Positions 36,587 through 45,545 of a stretch of DNA of 64,000 bases are shown in pieces. Positions within the stretch are counted from its first letter, which is position 1. Every line of letters starts with the position of its first letter. Where the stretch lies: positions 3,349,501 to 3,413,500 of the forward strand of contig NZ_OU957226.1 of NCBI RefSeq assembly GCF_918731615.1, in the 5' to 3' direction. The DNA comes from Flavobacterium sp. CECT 9288 (lineage in GTDB: Bacteria; Bacteroidota; Bacteroidia; Flavobacteriales; Flavobacteriaceae). Below the pieces are notes generated by a model, which saw only the letters and a list, made by a program, of their open reading frames with translations, was not told the origin of the DNA and made no database searches. Both the position numbers and the translations under genes were made by a program.

Positions 36587-37738
36587 TTAATGATGGTCGT
36601 GTTCAGCAACAGCTTGACCAATAAACAATGCTGATAACAATGTAAATACATACGCTTGCAAAGCAGCAACTAACATTTCTAGAACACTCATGAATAATAC
36701 AAAAGCTCCAGATATAGGCGATACCCACACCGTTTCAAAAATATAAATTAATGAAATTAAACTCAAGATGATAATATGCCCTGCTGTGATGTTAGCAAAC
36801 AAACGAATCATCAACGCGAAAGGTTTTGTCAACATACCAATGATTTCTACAGGAATCATAATTGGATATAATGCTTTAGGTACTGGTGGCGTTAATATGT
36901 GTCCCCAATAATCCTTATTACCACTTAATGTTGTTACTATAAAGGTGATAAATGCTAATACAAAAGTAAAATAGATATTACCAGTTAAGTTAGAGCTAAA
37001 TGGGAAAAACGGAATTAAACCTATTAAGTTATTGATCCATATAAAAAAGAAGATGGTCAATAAATACGGCATGAACTTAGCGTATTTTTTTGTTCCAATA
37101 TTAGGAATTGCAATTTCATCTCTCACATAAGTTACAAGTGGCTCTAAGAAACCAGCAATGCCTTTAGGTGCCATTTGGTTTTTCTTGTAAGAACGTGCTA
37201 CTATTAAAAATAAAATAAACAAAACGATAGCCGACATTAACATTGAAAAAACATTCTTAGTGATTGAAAAATCAAGCGGTCTAGCATCAAATTCAAAACC
37301 ACCTAAATCTTTTTGAGCTTCTGTAAGTGTTTCAAATTTATCTGCGTAATAAATCACTTCTTCATGACGTACCAGTTTTTGACCGTTTACATCAATTATG
37401 TGGTGCCCATCATTATCATGGTGAAACTGCTCTGATGAAAAAATTTCTAAACCATTATTAGTCCATAAAATTACAGGCAAGTAAAATGTTATAGGATGAC
37501 CATTCCAATCAGCAATATGAAATTCATGAGAATCCCCTATGTGGTCATTAATAAGCTCTGTAGCATTAAATTCTTTTTTCTCAGAATGACCCGATTCTCC
37601 ATGTGGCGCTGCAACTGTAGCTGCACTTTCAGTATGGTTTTGAAGACTATCCGCGTTTGCATTTGCGAAAGTAACCAATGGCATACACGCTAGAAAAGTT
37701 ACTAACAGGAATTGAAGTGATTTTTTTGAAATTACCAT
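36587..37738 (-). CDS. atpB: ATP synthase F0 a subunit
   Basis: A 383-residue membrane subunit with a Bacteroidota-type exported N-terminal extension: signal peptide (SLQFLLVTFLACMPLVTFA) and a histidine/acid-rich stretch to about residue 150. The C-terminal half is the conserved a subunit (PYLLTIFFFIWINNLIGLIPF, KPFALMIRLFANITAGHIIIL) whose Arg in LMIRLFAN forms the proton path with the c-ring. It is the first F0 gene after AtpZ and the small membrane protein. A -7 box lies upstream. Confidence 0.96.
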   Translation of the reverse strand: MVISKKSLQFLLVTFLACMPLVTFANANADSLQNHTESAATVAAPHGESGHSEKKEFNATELINDHIGDSHEFHIADWNGHPITFYLPVILWTNNGLEIFSSEQFHHDNDGHHIIDVNGQKLVRHEEVIYYADKFETLTEAQKDLGGFEFDARPLDFSITKNVFSMLMSAIVLFILFLIVARSYKKNQMAPKGIAGFLEPLVTYVRDEIAIPNIGTKKYAKFMPYLLTIFFFIWINNLIGLIPFFPFSSNLTGNIYFTFVLAFITFIVTTLSGNKDYWGHILTPPVPKALYPIMIPVEIIGMLTKPFALMIRLFANITAGHIIILSLISLIYIFETVWVSPISGAFVLFMSVLEMLVAALQAYVFTLLSALFIGQAVAEHDHH

Positions 37739-37779
37739 TATTAATTGAGTATCTGATTTAACGTTTTTAAAATTTTTTG

Positions 37780-37787
37780 CAAAGGTA
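37780..37787 (-). promoter_or_regulatory. Putative -7 promoter box for atpB
   Basis: TACCTTTG on the minus strand fits TAnnTTTG, 42 bp before the atpB ATG, in the 131-bp gap after the preceding small gene. It may drive the ATP synthase genes independently of the genes before it. Confidence 0.5.
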
Positions 37788-37869
37788 CATATTTAATTGA
37801 AAATTGAAAATTATAATGATGATTTTAAAAAATGAATTTTACAATCGGATTGCATTATTTTCAAGTAAC

Positions 37870-38253
37870 TTATCTTTTATTTATCAATCGTATTGAAAAT
37901 ACAGTTTCAAAAAACAAAAATAGGAAATACGGGATAAAGAATGCAGCGATATCTAAATTAGTTTCTCTCCCCTCTGCTTGAATCAACGGTATTAAAAAAA
38001 CAACCGATGCCATCATTTTAAAAAACGTAATACCCATAAAAGCAAACCCTGTATATTCAGGGAATTTTGAATGAACAAAAAGCAGTATTATATATAGGAG
38101 TAAAGAAGATACAAATTGAAACAAATAGATACTCCAAGTTGTGTAAAAAAAATCGTGTTGAGATCCTAAAGTCGTTGTTGCATATTGCTGTGCAAAATAC
38201 AATAGTATAGTAAAGGGTATACAATATTTTAAAAACGTAATTAATTTGCTCAT
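37870..38253 (-). CDS. Small four-helix membrane protein (AtpI-like position)
   Basis: A 127-residue integral membrane protein with about four hydrophobic helices (FLKYCIPFTILLYFAQQ, IYLFQFVSSLLLYIILLFV, MGITFFKMMASVVFLIPLI, AAFFIPYFLFLFFETVFSI). It overlaps the AtpZ-like gene by 4 bp (ATGA) and precedes atpB, a position taken by atpI-type genes in other bacteria. It is probably the DUF6168-type protein of flavobacterial ATP synthase loci; its biochemical role is unknown. Confidence 0.75.
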   Translation of the reverse strand: MSKLITFLKYCIPFTILLYFAQQYATTTLGSQHDFFYTTWSIYLFQFVSSLLLYIILLFVHSKFPEYTGFAFMGITFFKMMASVVFLIPLIQAEGRETNLDIAAFFIPYFLFLFFETVFSIRLINKR

Positions 38254-38489
38254 TTATTATTTTTATTAATGTTGTTCACCTGACGTATGACATTATATAG
38301 TCCTACAAAAACAGAAAATAAAGATAGCCCAATAGTAAACCAAGGGGTTGTTCCATGAGTATATTTTCCGTCCAGCCATATTCCTAAATAAGTGAATAAA
38401 AAAATGACAATCCCCATTTGAAAAGGGATTCCCATAAATAATAGCCACTTATTAACATTACTATTTTTTGGTTCCTTTTTCACTGTCAT
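38250..38489 (-). CDS. AtpZ/AtpI family protein
   Basis: A 79-residue two-helix membrane protein matching the AtpZ family (LLFMGIPFQMGIVIFLFTYLGIWLD, GTTPWFTIGLSLFSVFVGLY). These small proteins precede F-ATPase operons and are thought to help assemble the c-ring or transport magnesium. The gene overlaps the bactofilin upstream by 29 bp and the following small gene by 4 bp, indicating translational coupling. Confidence 0.85.
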   Translation of the reverse strand: MTVKKEPKNSNVNKWLLFMGIPFQMGIVIFLFTYLGIWLDGKYTHGTTPWFTIGLSLFSVFVGLYNVIRQVNNINKNNK

Positions 38490-38862
38490 TTGGTGTTTGA
38501 CTTGTATTCATCATTTTCATGGTACAAGTAGCCGTAAAATCAGCTCCGGGTTCTACAGAAAGTTTCCCTACAAGTACTTCACCATTAATACGTGCGGTTG
38601 CTTTAATGTTTAAAAGTTCGGTTACTTGAATTTTACCTTCAAATTTTCCTTCAATATCAGCACTTTTACAAATTATGTCTCCTTTTACACTACCCAAGGG
38701 ACCAATAACAATTTTACCCTCTGAATGAAAATTGCCAATTAAATTTCCATCTAGTCTAAAATCAGCCTTAGAGGATATGTCTCCAGTGATTGTTGTAGCT
38801 TCTACAATTCTATTTGTTTTACCTAAAAGATCAGTGTATGGTTTTTGCTTTTTATCAAACAT
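38461..38862 (-). CDS. Bactofilin (polymer-forming cytoskeletal protein)
   Basis: A 133-residue bactofilin with a DUF583 beta-helix core (about 15-110): repeated strands TTITGDISSKADFRLDGNLIG, VKGDIICKSADIEGKFEGKI and ATARINGEVLVGKLSVEPGA. Bactofilins polymerise without nucleotide and shape the cell or place envelope enzymes. It starts 3 bp after sprE and overlaps the AtpZ-like gene by 29 bp, so it bridges the motility gene and the ATP synthase block in one transcript. Confidence 0.92.
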   Translation of the reverse strand: MFDKKQKPYTDLLGKTNRIVEATTITGDISSKADFRLDGNLIGNFHSEGKIVIGPLGSVKGDIICKSADIEGKFEGKIQVTELLNIKATARINGEVLVGKLSVEPGADFTATCTMKMMNTSQTPNDSEKGTKK

Positions 38863-38865
38863 AGT

Positions 38866-41490
38866 TTATTTTTTTAGACCTAAATAAGCCTCAAGATTTT
38901 TTTTAATTTGAATTACTTTATAATTATCATTGCTAATCACAATGGCATTTGGCACATTCCCAGTAGGTTTTAATGCTAGTATTTTTGTTGTGATGTTCGT
39001 TGCAAATGCACTAGAATTAAATCCGTGGATTGTGATGAAATTTTCTTTTTCATTATAGACATCAAATGAGAAAGATAATACAGTTAGATCGTTATCTTTT
39101 ATAAATTTGGTTAATTTATCCGTTAAGAGTTTAGTGGCTTCGGCATCTTTTTTCCCTACGGTGTACAATACTTTCCACTTACCGCTTTCTGTTGTCTTGA
39201 AATCTATTTTTTCTAAAAATGGAATTTGCTCTTTTAAAGTAAGCACTGCACTCTTACCTTCTTCGCTATTTGGATAATTGTCAGCAACATCTTGCAACGC
39301 ATTTTTAAAAGCCGTTACTCCTCTTAGTTTACCTATGGTATTGGCCTTAAGCAATTCAAATTTTGACACTATAGCATCACCTGAAAATTGTGTAATTAAT
39401 GTGTCTATGTTTTCTAATACTGTTACGTACTCTTCATTCTGGAAAATTCTATACCATTTGTTATACGTTGTTTCTGGAGTTTCCTCTACAGCTACTGAAC
39501 TTGAGCTGGTATTGCTTATAATTTGAGTATAGCGTGAATTAGGGAATTGAGTTTCTATTTTTTGTTTTATAGCTGTTGCTTTACTCACATCGGTAATTTG
39601 GTATAATTTATACAAATTATAAAGTGATGGCAATACTAGTTTTTCCTCAGGATTGTTTAAAAGTAATTGCTCTAACTTGGCTATTGCCAATTGATTTTCT
39701 TTGAATTTCTCTTTGTAGATTATTCCTAATTGATAGTATGACTCATTTCGGTCTTTATTTAACTTATCCAAGTCGGCTTGTTCAGTAGGCAATTTCTTGA
39801 TGTAAAAATCAGTAGTGAATTGCTCCGCAACGGCTGTAGTTGTTTCTCCTGCTGCGCTTGTAAGTGGCGAATTAGTATCACCGTTTGCTGAACTTGCATT
39901 TGAGGTAGCTTTTAGCATTCTCCAATTGCCTATGGCTTCTCTATCACCCCAATTTTTTTTAAATTCTACTTTTCCAAAAGCTACTGTATTGGGATTGTAA
40001 AAATAAAAGGTGCTGAGCGCTTGTTGTGAAATAGGTGCGTTACCTGATGGCGGAAGCATAGCGTTTCTTCCTCCAGGGAGAACTGGGCTTAAATTTGTAG
40101 CTGGATCTGGTGAATTAATCGATGAATTTGCCGCTATATTGTCAGCAATGCGTTTGTTTTTTTCTTCTAGTATTCGTTTTTGTTCTTCCTTTTCTTTGAG
40201 TACCGCAATGTGTTTTTCATAATATGCAATTCTATCTGGTGTACTCATGGCTACCACCCGCAGGATACTGTCATTTCTATTGGCAATGGTTTCATATAAA
40301 ATAACCTCATCAAGATCTGTTCTAATTTTCTTGATTTTTGCAAACTCTCTAGTCTTATCATTAAGTTTTACCAGCGTACTATCATAATACTTAGCTGCAA
40401 TAGGATATTTTGTATTTCTAAAATACATATTACCCAGATTTCTATAGTTTGAAGCTACTAGGTAAGGATCTTTAGAATTTGATTTTAAGGATTCATTATA
40501 CAACACAACTGCTTGTTCTTGGTTGTTTTGCTTGTCATGAAATAAAGCCATTTGATGAAAAATCAAATCTTTAAATGGGCGGTTTTCTCGGTCATTTATT
40601 AATTTGTCAAAGGTTTTAGTGAACAATGCTACATCTCCTTTTTGATAATCAAAAAGTGTTGCTTTTTTTGCCTGTGCTTGAATAACAAACTTGCGCTCCG
40701 CTTTTCTGTTCATGTCAATGACTGTTTGGTACATTGCTACGGCACTATCTTTATGTCCTAACTCTTGATATAACTGCCCTAAAATAAAACGGTATCTTGC
40801 TCTTTCTTGATTAATTCTTGTGAAATCTATGGCTAGTTTTAACTTGGCCACAGCACTATCTTTTTGTTCTTGATTTAAAAAAGATGAAGCCAAAAGGGCA
40901 TTTGCATCTGCAAAAACTTGTTTTTTTACTTCGTGATCCTTTAGTAATTTGCTAATATTCTTGATAACGAGTGGGTCATTCCCCAAACGCATATTGGTTT
41001 TTTCACGCCAAATCTTAGCTTCGTAAATTTTACTACTGTTAGGATATTTGTAAAGAATGTAATTGAATGCATCAAGAGCTGGAATAAACCTTTGATCATA
41101 GTATCTCGCTTTACCTAGCATGAGGTAGGCCTCATCTATTTGCATGTTTTTCTCTCTGCCGTTAATGTTCATAGAGTGTTTTTGAATGGCCTTAGTCGCT
41201 TTGGTTTCGGCCAATTCAAAATCAGGGTTTTTAGCTTTATTTGACGCTGAAAACTCTTCGGAAATTTGCATTTTTTCTATGGGTAGAATATTCCAAAAAT
41301 TATCATCACTGTTATCGTTGACAGTTTTTATGCCTTTGTCTAAGGCTATTTGTCCGTTGTAAAGGATGTTGTATTCAGTACTTAAGGCATGGGAATTTCT
41401 AGAAATGAAGGTATCTTTTTTTGTAGAACAGGCTACAAAAAAAGTAAGAAGTAACCCGAGAGATAATGTTTTAAATATATTGATTTTCAA
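38866..41490 (-). CDS. sprE: SprE (PorW-like) TPR lipoprotein of gliding motility and type IX secretion
   Basis: An 874-residue lipoprotein (SLGLLLTFFVACSTKK, Cys21) with TPR motifs across the first half (EAYLMLGKARYYDQRFIPALDAFNYILYKYP, ARYRFILGQLYQELGHKDSAVAMYQTVI), then a proline/asparagine/serine-rich linker (about 440-560) and more TPRs. Size, layout and the bactofilin/AtpZ neighbours match SprE of Flavobacterium johnsoniae (known from the literature), which is needed for gliding and type IX secretion. It is the PorW counterpart. The lipoprotein probably sits on the periplasmic side of the outer membrane. The assignment is by recognition, not alignment. Confidence 0.8.
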   Translation of the reverse strand: MKINIFKTLSLGLLLTFFVACSTKKDTFISRNSHALSTEYNILYNGQIALDKGIKTVNDNSDDNFWNILPIEKMQISEEFSASNKAKNPDFELAETKATKAIQKHSMNINGREKNMQIDEAYLMLGKARYYDQRFIPALDAFNYILYKYPNSSKIYEAKIWREKTNMRLGNDPLVIKNISKLLKDHEVKKQVFADANALLASSFLNQEQKDSAVAKLKLAIDFTRINQERARYRFILGQLYQELGHKDSAVAMYQTVIDMNRKAERKFVIQAQAKKATLFDYQKGDVALFTKTFDKLINDRENRPFKDLIFHQMALFHDKQNNQEQAVVLYNESLKSNSKDPYLVASNYRNLGNMYFRNTKYPIAAKYYDSTLVKLNDKTREFAKIKKIRTDLDEVILYETIANRNDSILRVVAMSTPDRIAYYEKHIAVLKEKEEQKRILEEKNKRIADNIAANSSINSPDPATNLSPVLPGGRNAMLPPSGNAPISQQALSTFYFYNPNTVAFGKVEFKKNWGDREAIGNWRMLKATSNASSANGDTNSPLTSAAGETTTAVAEQFTTDFYIKKLPTEQADLDKLNKDRNESYYQLGIIYKEKFKENQLAIAKLEQLLLNNPEEKLVLPSLYNLYKLYQITDVSKATAIKQKIETQFPNSRYTQIISNTSSSSVAVEETPETTYNKWYRIFQNEEYVTVLENIDTLITQFSGDAIVSKFELLKANTIGKLRGVTAFKNALQDVADNYPNSEEGKSAVLTLKEQIPFLEKIDFKTTESGKWKVLYTVGKKDAEATKLLTDKLTKFIKDNDLTVLSFSFDVYNEKENFITIHGFNSSAFATNITTKILALKPTGNVPNAIVISNDNYKVIQIKKNLEAYLGLKK

Positions 41491-41814
41491 TGGAAAACGT
41501 TTTTATCAATTAACTATGAAATACACCTTTTAGTATATGAACTTGTAAAAATACATTTCTTTTTGATAACGTGAAAATTATGATGCTTTATTTGGTTAAT
41601 GTGTGTGCGTAAGGGATTGCAGCGGCATCCTTTATTTTTTTTCTTTAAAAAAATAAAGATAGAGCGAAAAGCCCGACCCGAGGTCTCGTTTTACTGAACG
41701 AGACTGAGGGTTACGCCCAAAAGAAAACGCTAATTCATTTAGTAGATACAAACCTTGGAGCATCTATTTATCGAATTAGCGTTGTCTATTTTATCTAGAA
41801 CTGTTCTGCTGAAT
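41491..41814. other. Intergenic region with three inverted repeats
   Basis: No gene. It holds a GGCATCCTTTATTTTTTT-type hairpin (about 41610-41660), GTCTCGTT/AACGAGAC (41683-41690 and 41697-41704) and a longer pair at 41726-41783. The first two look like a flavobacterial intergenic element (GCAGCGGCATCC before, AGCGAAAAGCCCGACCC after). Confidence 0.6.
41726..41783 (-). terminator. Candidate terminator of the ABC ATPase gene
   Basis: AACGCTAATTC at 41726-41736 and GAATTAGCGTT at 41773-41783 are perfect complements around a 36-nt loop, about 30 bp past the ATPase stop. A T-rich tract (TTTTCTTTT) follows on the minus strand. The long loop makes this weaker than the other terminators. Confidence 0.45.
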
Positions 41815-42510
41815 TTATACGGCAAAAAACTGCTCTAATTCTTGTAAGGTTTCTGGTGATGTTTGAATGTCTTTGACCACGTTTCCTTTGTGCATGGCTA
41901 CAATCCTGTCACTAACCTCAACGGTATGTTGCAAATCATGGCTGGAAACAAGCACGGTCACGTTAGGATCATCGGCTAGATCTTTGATGATTTTTTTCAA
42001 TCGGAATTGTGTGGTTGGGTCTAAATTAGCAAACGGTTCGTCTAGAATCACTACTTCGGGACTACCAATAAGAGTGGCAATGATGCCTACTTTTTTCTGG
42101 TTTCCTTTTGATAAATCGCGTAAATATTTTTTGTTTTTAAGGATTTCGCCATTGAAAAATTCTTCGTGTTTGGCGAGTAAAGCATCAACATCGGCTTTGT
42201 TTTGACCGCGTAAATCGCCAATGAAATAAAAATATTCTTCGGGAGTTAGGTATCCTATCAAGAAACTTTCGTCTAGGAACGATGCTGTAAAAGGTTTCCA
42301 GGCTTCGCTGGTATTGACTTGTACGCCATGGTTGATGATGTTTCCTGTTGAGGGCTGGATCAAATCTAAAAGCAGACTGAAAAAAGTGGTTTTTCCAGCG
42401 CCGTTGTTTCCTACTAAGCCAAAGCTTTCGCCTTTTTTTATTTCTAATGAGTCTATTTTTAATACGGTTGTTCCGTTATATGTTTTTGATAAGTTGTTTA
42501 CTTGTATCAT
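41815..42510 (-). CDS. ABC transporter ATP-binding protein
   Basis: A 231-residue ATPase with Walker A GNNGAGKTTFF, ABC signature LSKGNQKKVG, Walker B VVILDEPFANLDP and H-loop SSHDL, all in standard order. It powers export or lipid/membrane remodelling with the membrane protein encoded just upstream. It is the last gene of the PadR cassette. A repeat with CCATTAAGG motifs lies between it and the permease. Confidence 0.93.
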   Translation of the reverse strand: MIQVNNLSKTYNGTTVLKIDSLEIKKGESFGLVGNNGAGKTTFFSLLLDLIQPSTGNIINHGVQVNTSEAWKPFTASFLDESFLIGYLTPEEYFYFIGDLRGQNKADVDALLAKHEEFFNGEILKNKKYLRDLSKGNQKKVGIIATLIGSPEVVILDEPFANLDPTTQFRLKKIIKDLADDPNVTVLVSSHDLQHTVEVSDRIVAMHKGNVVKDIQTSPETLQELEQFFAV

Positions 42511-42560
42511 TTTTTGAAGTTTTATAGGTTGGTTTGTTGTTGCTTGAATTGCTTAATCTA

Positions 42561-42595
42561 TTTTTTAAACCATTAAGGGATTAAGAAAATTAAGC
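42561..42595. repeat. Singleton copy of the CCATTAAGG repeat
   Basis: TTTTTTAAACCATTAAGG is followed by GATTAAGAAAATTAAGC, which is the reverse complement of the CTTAATTTTCTTAAT plus CTTAATGGTTTAAA core of the tandem arrays at 8761-9198 and 17818-19440. It lies between two leftward genes, like the other copies. Confidence 0.75.
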
Positions 42596-42624
42596 ACCAT
42601 TGCATTAAATTATCTTTATGAATC

Positions 42625-44094
42625 TTATCCTTTTTGTTTGTAAGCCGCTATGGTAGCGTATTTTTCTGATTTATATGTTTTTTCAATCAATGAAAATGCT
42701 TTTTCTTTGAATGCAAAACCTATTACACCTAGGGCTGCTACTAGCGCTAAACCTATAGTTGGACTGCCATATTTAGACCCAAGCCAATACAATAATACAG
42801 GTAATCCTAATTGTGGTATGGAGATGAGCATGGTTTTTACATTGAAGGCTTTTTTATCTCCAAAAGCACCTTTTCCTGAACTTAAATCAATAGGTGTTTT
42901 AGTGTACGCTCCTCCTAATAATACAAGATGTGAGTTGACACCAATGTTATAAATGGCACCCACAATAATGGTTAAGTAAACTTGTACACCAAAATAAAGA
43001 TAGAACGAAGCAATAATTGTAGTAACAATGGTAGCAATTACCATTAACCACCATTTTGAACTCAAATAGCCTTTGTACGGAATATTTTGTGTCATCATGA
43101 GCTGGTAATACGAGCTATCCCAACTCGGCACAAATTGTCCGAAAGTAATTAAGAATCCACCTGAAACTATAATCCCGCCCAAAATTTTCATGGTAGGATT
43201 GCTGTACATAGGAATTGCATTACTAAAAAATAGCAAACCGTAAACAAGAAACATAACGCTAAGTCCAACCGTAGTTTTAGACCGTTTGTTTCTTTTAATC
43301 AATTTGATATCATTTTTCAAGAAAGTTCCGATGGATCCAAACTGGTTCAACCAAGTTAGCTCTTCTGTTTTGGCCTCATCGTGTTTACTAGATAAACCTG
43401 CGTCTAGGTACAAGTTCTTTTTGAAATATTGAAAGGTTACATAATACAAAACAACTAGTGCTACAACTGGTATTAAAAATGCCCAATACGTATTGAAAAG
43501 TGCATTAAACAACGGAGCTACATAAGCTGTAATATCAAATATGCCATAGTAATGCAATCCTCCTAAAACAGCTGTTGTTCCTAAAAATATGGCAAATAAA
43601 TTATCTTTATTGCTCAACAATATGTTGATGAAATTATTACAATAGAATAAAGAATAAACGGCCAAGAACCAAAAGACAACTGATGCAGGATCATATCCTT
43701 CTATAAGTAATACTATACTAAAAGGAATTAAAAAGAAGGCATGAATAATGTTGAAAAAAGACAAAATAGTTTTCCCTAGAGAGAAATGAACAATAGTTGA
43801 TTTATTGATGGGGAAAATCAACAAAGGGCGAATATTGAGCACTGGAATTTTTTGAAGCATCAAGCGGATAATTAAATCCATGATTACATAGTAAAATAGG
43901 AATTGATTTACCGCTACCACAGGATCTAGTTTCATTTTCTTCAGGATATAAAATGCTCCTACCCCTACTCCTAGGAATATTAAAATAAAATAAGCCGCTA
44001 CAAAACCCATCAGGATTTTTAGTGCCAAGTTAGATGCGAAGGATGCTGACCTTGTGAAAGCCTTCCATTCGAGATAAAGGAATTTTGAAATCAT
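42625..44094 (-). CDS. DUF5687-type ABC transporter permease
   Basis: A 489-residue protein with about 12 hydrophobic helices (LALKILMGFVAAYFILIFL, PLLIFPINKSTIVHFSLGK, AFLIPVVALVVLYYVTFQY, and others). It fits the DUF5687 family of Bacteroidota membrane proteins that pair with an ABC ATPase, and the ATPase gene follows 114 bp downstream. The family is presumed to be the transmembrane part of an exporter; the substrate is unknown. Upstream are three paralogous small membrane proteins. Confidence 0.8.
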   Translation of the reverse strand: MISKFLYLEWKAFTRSASFASNLALKILMGFVAAYFILIFLGVGVGAFYILKKMKLDPVVAVNQFLFYYVIMDLIIRLMLQKIPVLNIRPLLIFPINKSTIVHFSLGKTILSFFNIIHAFFLIPFSIVLLIEGYDPASVVFWFLAVYSLFYCNNFINILLSNKDNLFAIFLGTTAVLGGLHYYGIFDITAYVAPLFNALFNTYWAFLIPVVALVVLYYVTFQYFKKNLYLDAGLSSKHDEAKTEELTWLNQFGSIGTFLKNDIKLIKRNKRSKTTVGLSVMFLVYGLLFFSNAIPMYSNPTMKILGGIIVSGGFLITFGQFVPSWDSSYYQLMMTQNIPYKGYLSSKWWLMVIATIVTTIIASFYLYFGVQVYLTIIVGAIYNIGVNSHLVLLGGAYTKTPIDLSSGKGAFGDKKAFNVKTMLISIPQLGLPVLLYWLGSKYGSPTIGLALVAALGVIGFAFKEKAFSLIEKTYKSEKYATIAAYKQKG

Positions 44095-44142
44095 CTTTTG
44101 GTTTTTTTGGTTTGCTAGTAAGTAGATCGAAATAAAAAAATG

Positions 44143-44850
44143 TTACAATTTTTCGTATTTATATTCTGGGTAGGTTTGTTCTAGGTAGGTTTGTGTTTTG
44201 GAAGGAATTATTTTAAAAATAATGAAAAGGCTGACTGATAATAATACTAAAACAAAGCATATTGCTAGTAAAAAATAATCATTTGTTATATGAGTATCAA
44301 TACGATTGAATATTTGTAAAATAATGTTGAACGGTAGAAGTATGGCACCTGAAAAAGCGCCATATTGATTGATAATTTCTTCAAACAACCATCTTTTTTG
44401 TTGCGATTTCTTTTTTTTATTTCTTAGCCTCTTTGATTTAATCATTTCATAAATCGTAAAACCAAACAATGCAAGATATAAACCAATTATAGTCCACTCT
44501 TGGTACGAACTTATTTTTAAAATGATAAATAATAAAAAAGTCATTGCAAGTGTTAAGACAATTTTAGGGATGCCAAAAAATTCTTTAAAATGTTCCCAAA
44601 CGATACTATTGTATTTTTTGCCCAAAGCAGCTTGGCGACTTTCTACAACACTCATGAAACCAAAAACCCCAAATTTTTTGAATTCTTTGTTCAAGACTTC
44701 GTCAAAAGTCAATTTAGGATTTTGTTGCCATTCGGTTTCGATAGCGTTTGCCAAATGATCTACTAATTCTGTTTGCAAATCATAGTATTCCACATAATGT
44801 TGGCGGGTAAAAAGATAAAGTTGGTTTATTTGTTGAGTGGTTAGTTTCAT
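44143..44850 (-). CDS. Tandem paralogue 3: HAAS-like membrane protein
   Basis: A 235-residue protein. Residues 1-75 form the conserved N-terminal helical region shared with its two upstream neighbours: MKLTTQQINQLYLFT, then ELVDHLANAIETEWQ and KLTFDEVLNKEFKKFG. Three to four membrane helices follow (VLTLAMTFLLFIILKIS, TIIGLYLALFGFTIYEM, AICFVLVLLSVSLFIIF). The N-terminal domain recalls the HAAS/DUF1700 domain found beside PadR regulators. It lies 10 bp after paralogue 2. Confidence 0.75.
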   Translation of the reverse strand: MKLTTQQINQLYLFTRQHYVEYYDLQTELVDHLANAIETEWQQNPKLTFDEVLNKEFKKFGVFGFMSVVESRQAALGKKYNSIVWEHFKEFFGIPKIVLTLAMTFLLFIILKISSYQEWTIIGLYLALFGFTIYEMIKSKRLRNKKKKSQQKRWLFEEIINQYGAFSGAILLPFNIILQIFNRIDTHITNDYFLLAICFVLVLLSVSLFIIFKIIPSKTQTYLEQTYPEYKYEKL

Positions 44851-44860
44851 CTTCTAAAGA

Positions 44861-45535
44861 TTAATTCAGTTGGTATTGTTTTTTAACTTTTGCTACATGT
44901 TTTATATCAAGATAGACTCCTGTTGCGCAAAACAAAAGTCCAACGACCCAAAAACAAATAAGCGATATGAACAAAAGATGATTCTGCGGGATTTCTTCTT
45001 TAAAAACATTAGTTAGGTTGATTCCTATATTAGGGAAAATCATCGAAACTGTTAAACTTAAAGAATAGTAACTTACTGCTAAAAAACGTTTTACTTCCAT
45101 TTTATAATTCTTGATGAAGTTATACAATCCTGGAATTATAAAAACTAATAACAATGCAAATAATAATCCTAAGTACTTACTAGGTTTCTCAAAGTAAAAA
45201 GAACCTTGGTAAGCGAGTATTCCTAACAGAATGCTTCCAATAATTTTGGGTAATTTTAAAAATTCCGCAATCATTTTTCGTTGACTTCTATTGTATTCCT
45301 TTTGTAAAATACCTTTTCGTTCTTCTTGAATCGATTTAAAACTTGAATACCCTACAAACTTACTTTCAGCACACTGCTTCACTTGATGAAAAGTAAGTTC
45401 AGGGTCTTTCTCCCAAATTTCCTCCATACTAGTAACCATGTGATCTGTGAATTCTACTTGCAATTCATACCATTTGATATCTAAAGATTTGATGTAATTA
45501 GAGACGTATTCTATTTGTTCGGTGGTTAGTTTCAT
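44861..45535 (-). CDS. Tandem paralogue 2: HAAS-like membrane protein
   Basis: A 224-residue homologue of the genes on both sides, with the same N-terminal pattern (MKLTTEQIEYVSNYIKSL, EFTDHMVTSMEEIWE, ELTFHQVKQCAESKFVG) and about four membrane helices (IGSILLGILAYQGSFYF, LGLLFALLLVFIIPGLY, LLFISLICFWVVGLLFC). The TDH/VDH motif before a glutamate-rich helix is the best-conserved feature. No enzyme motif is seen; a sensory, anti-sigma-like or scaffold role is possible. The spacing to its neighbours is about 10 bp. Confidence 0.75.
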   Translation of the reverse strand: MKLTTEQIEYVSNYIKSLDIKWYELQVEFTDHMVTSMEEIWEKDPELTFHQVKQCAESKFVGYSSFKSIQEERKGILQKEYNRSQRKMIAEFLKLPKIIGSILLGILAYQGSFYFEKPSKYLGLLFALLLVFIIPGLYNFIKNYKMEVKRFLAVSYYSLSLTVSMIFPNIGINLTNVFKEEIPQNHLLFISLICFWVVGLLFCATGVYLDIKHVAKVKKQYQLN

Positions 45536-45545
45536 AAAATAAAGA

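Noticed and set aside
38866..41490. sprE considered as a generic TPR gene only
   Set aside because: The length, lipoprotein signal and bactofilin/AtpZ neighbours fit SprE better than a generic call, although alignment is needed.
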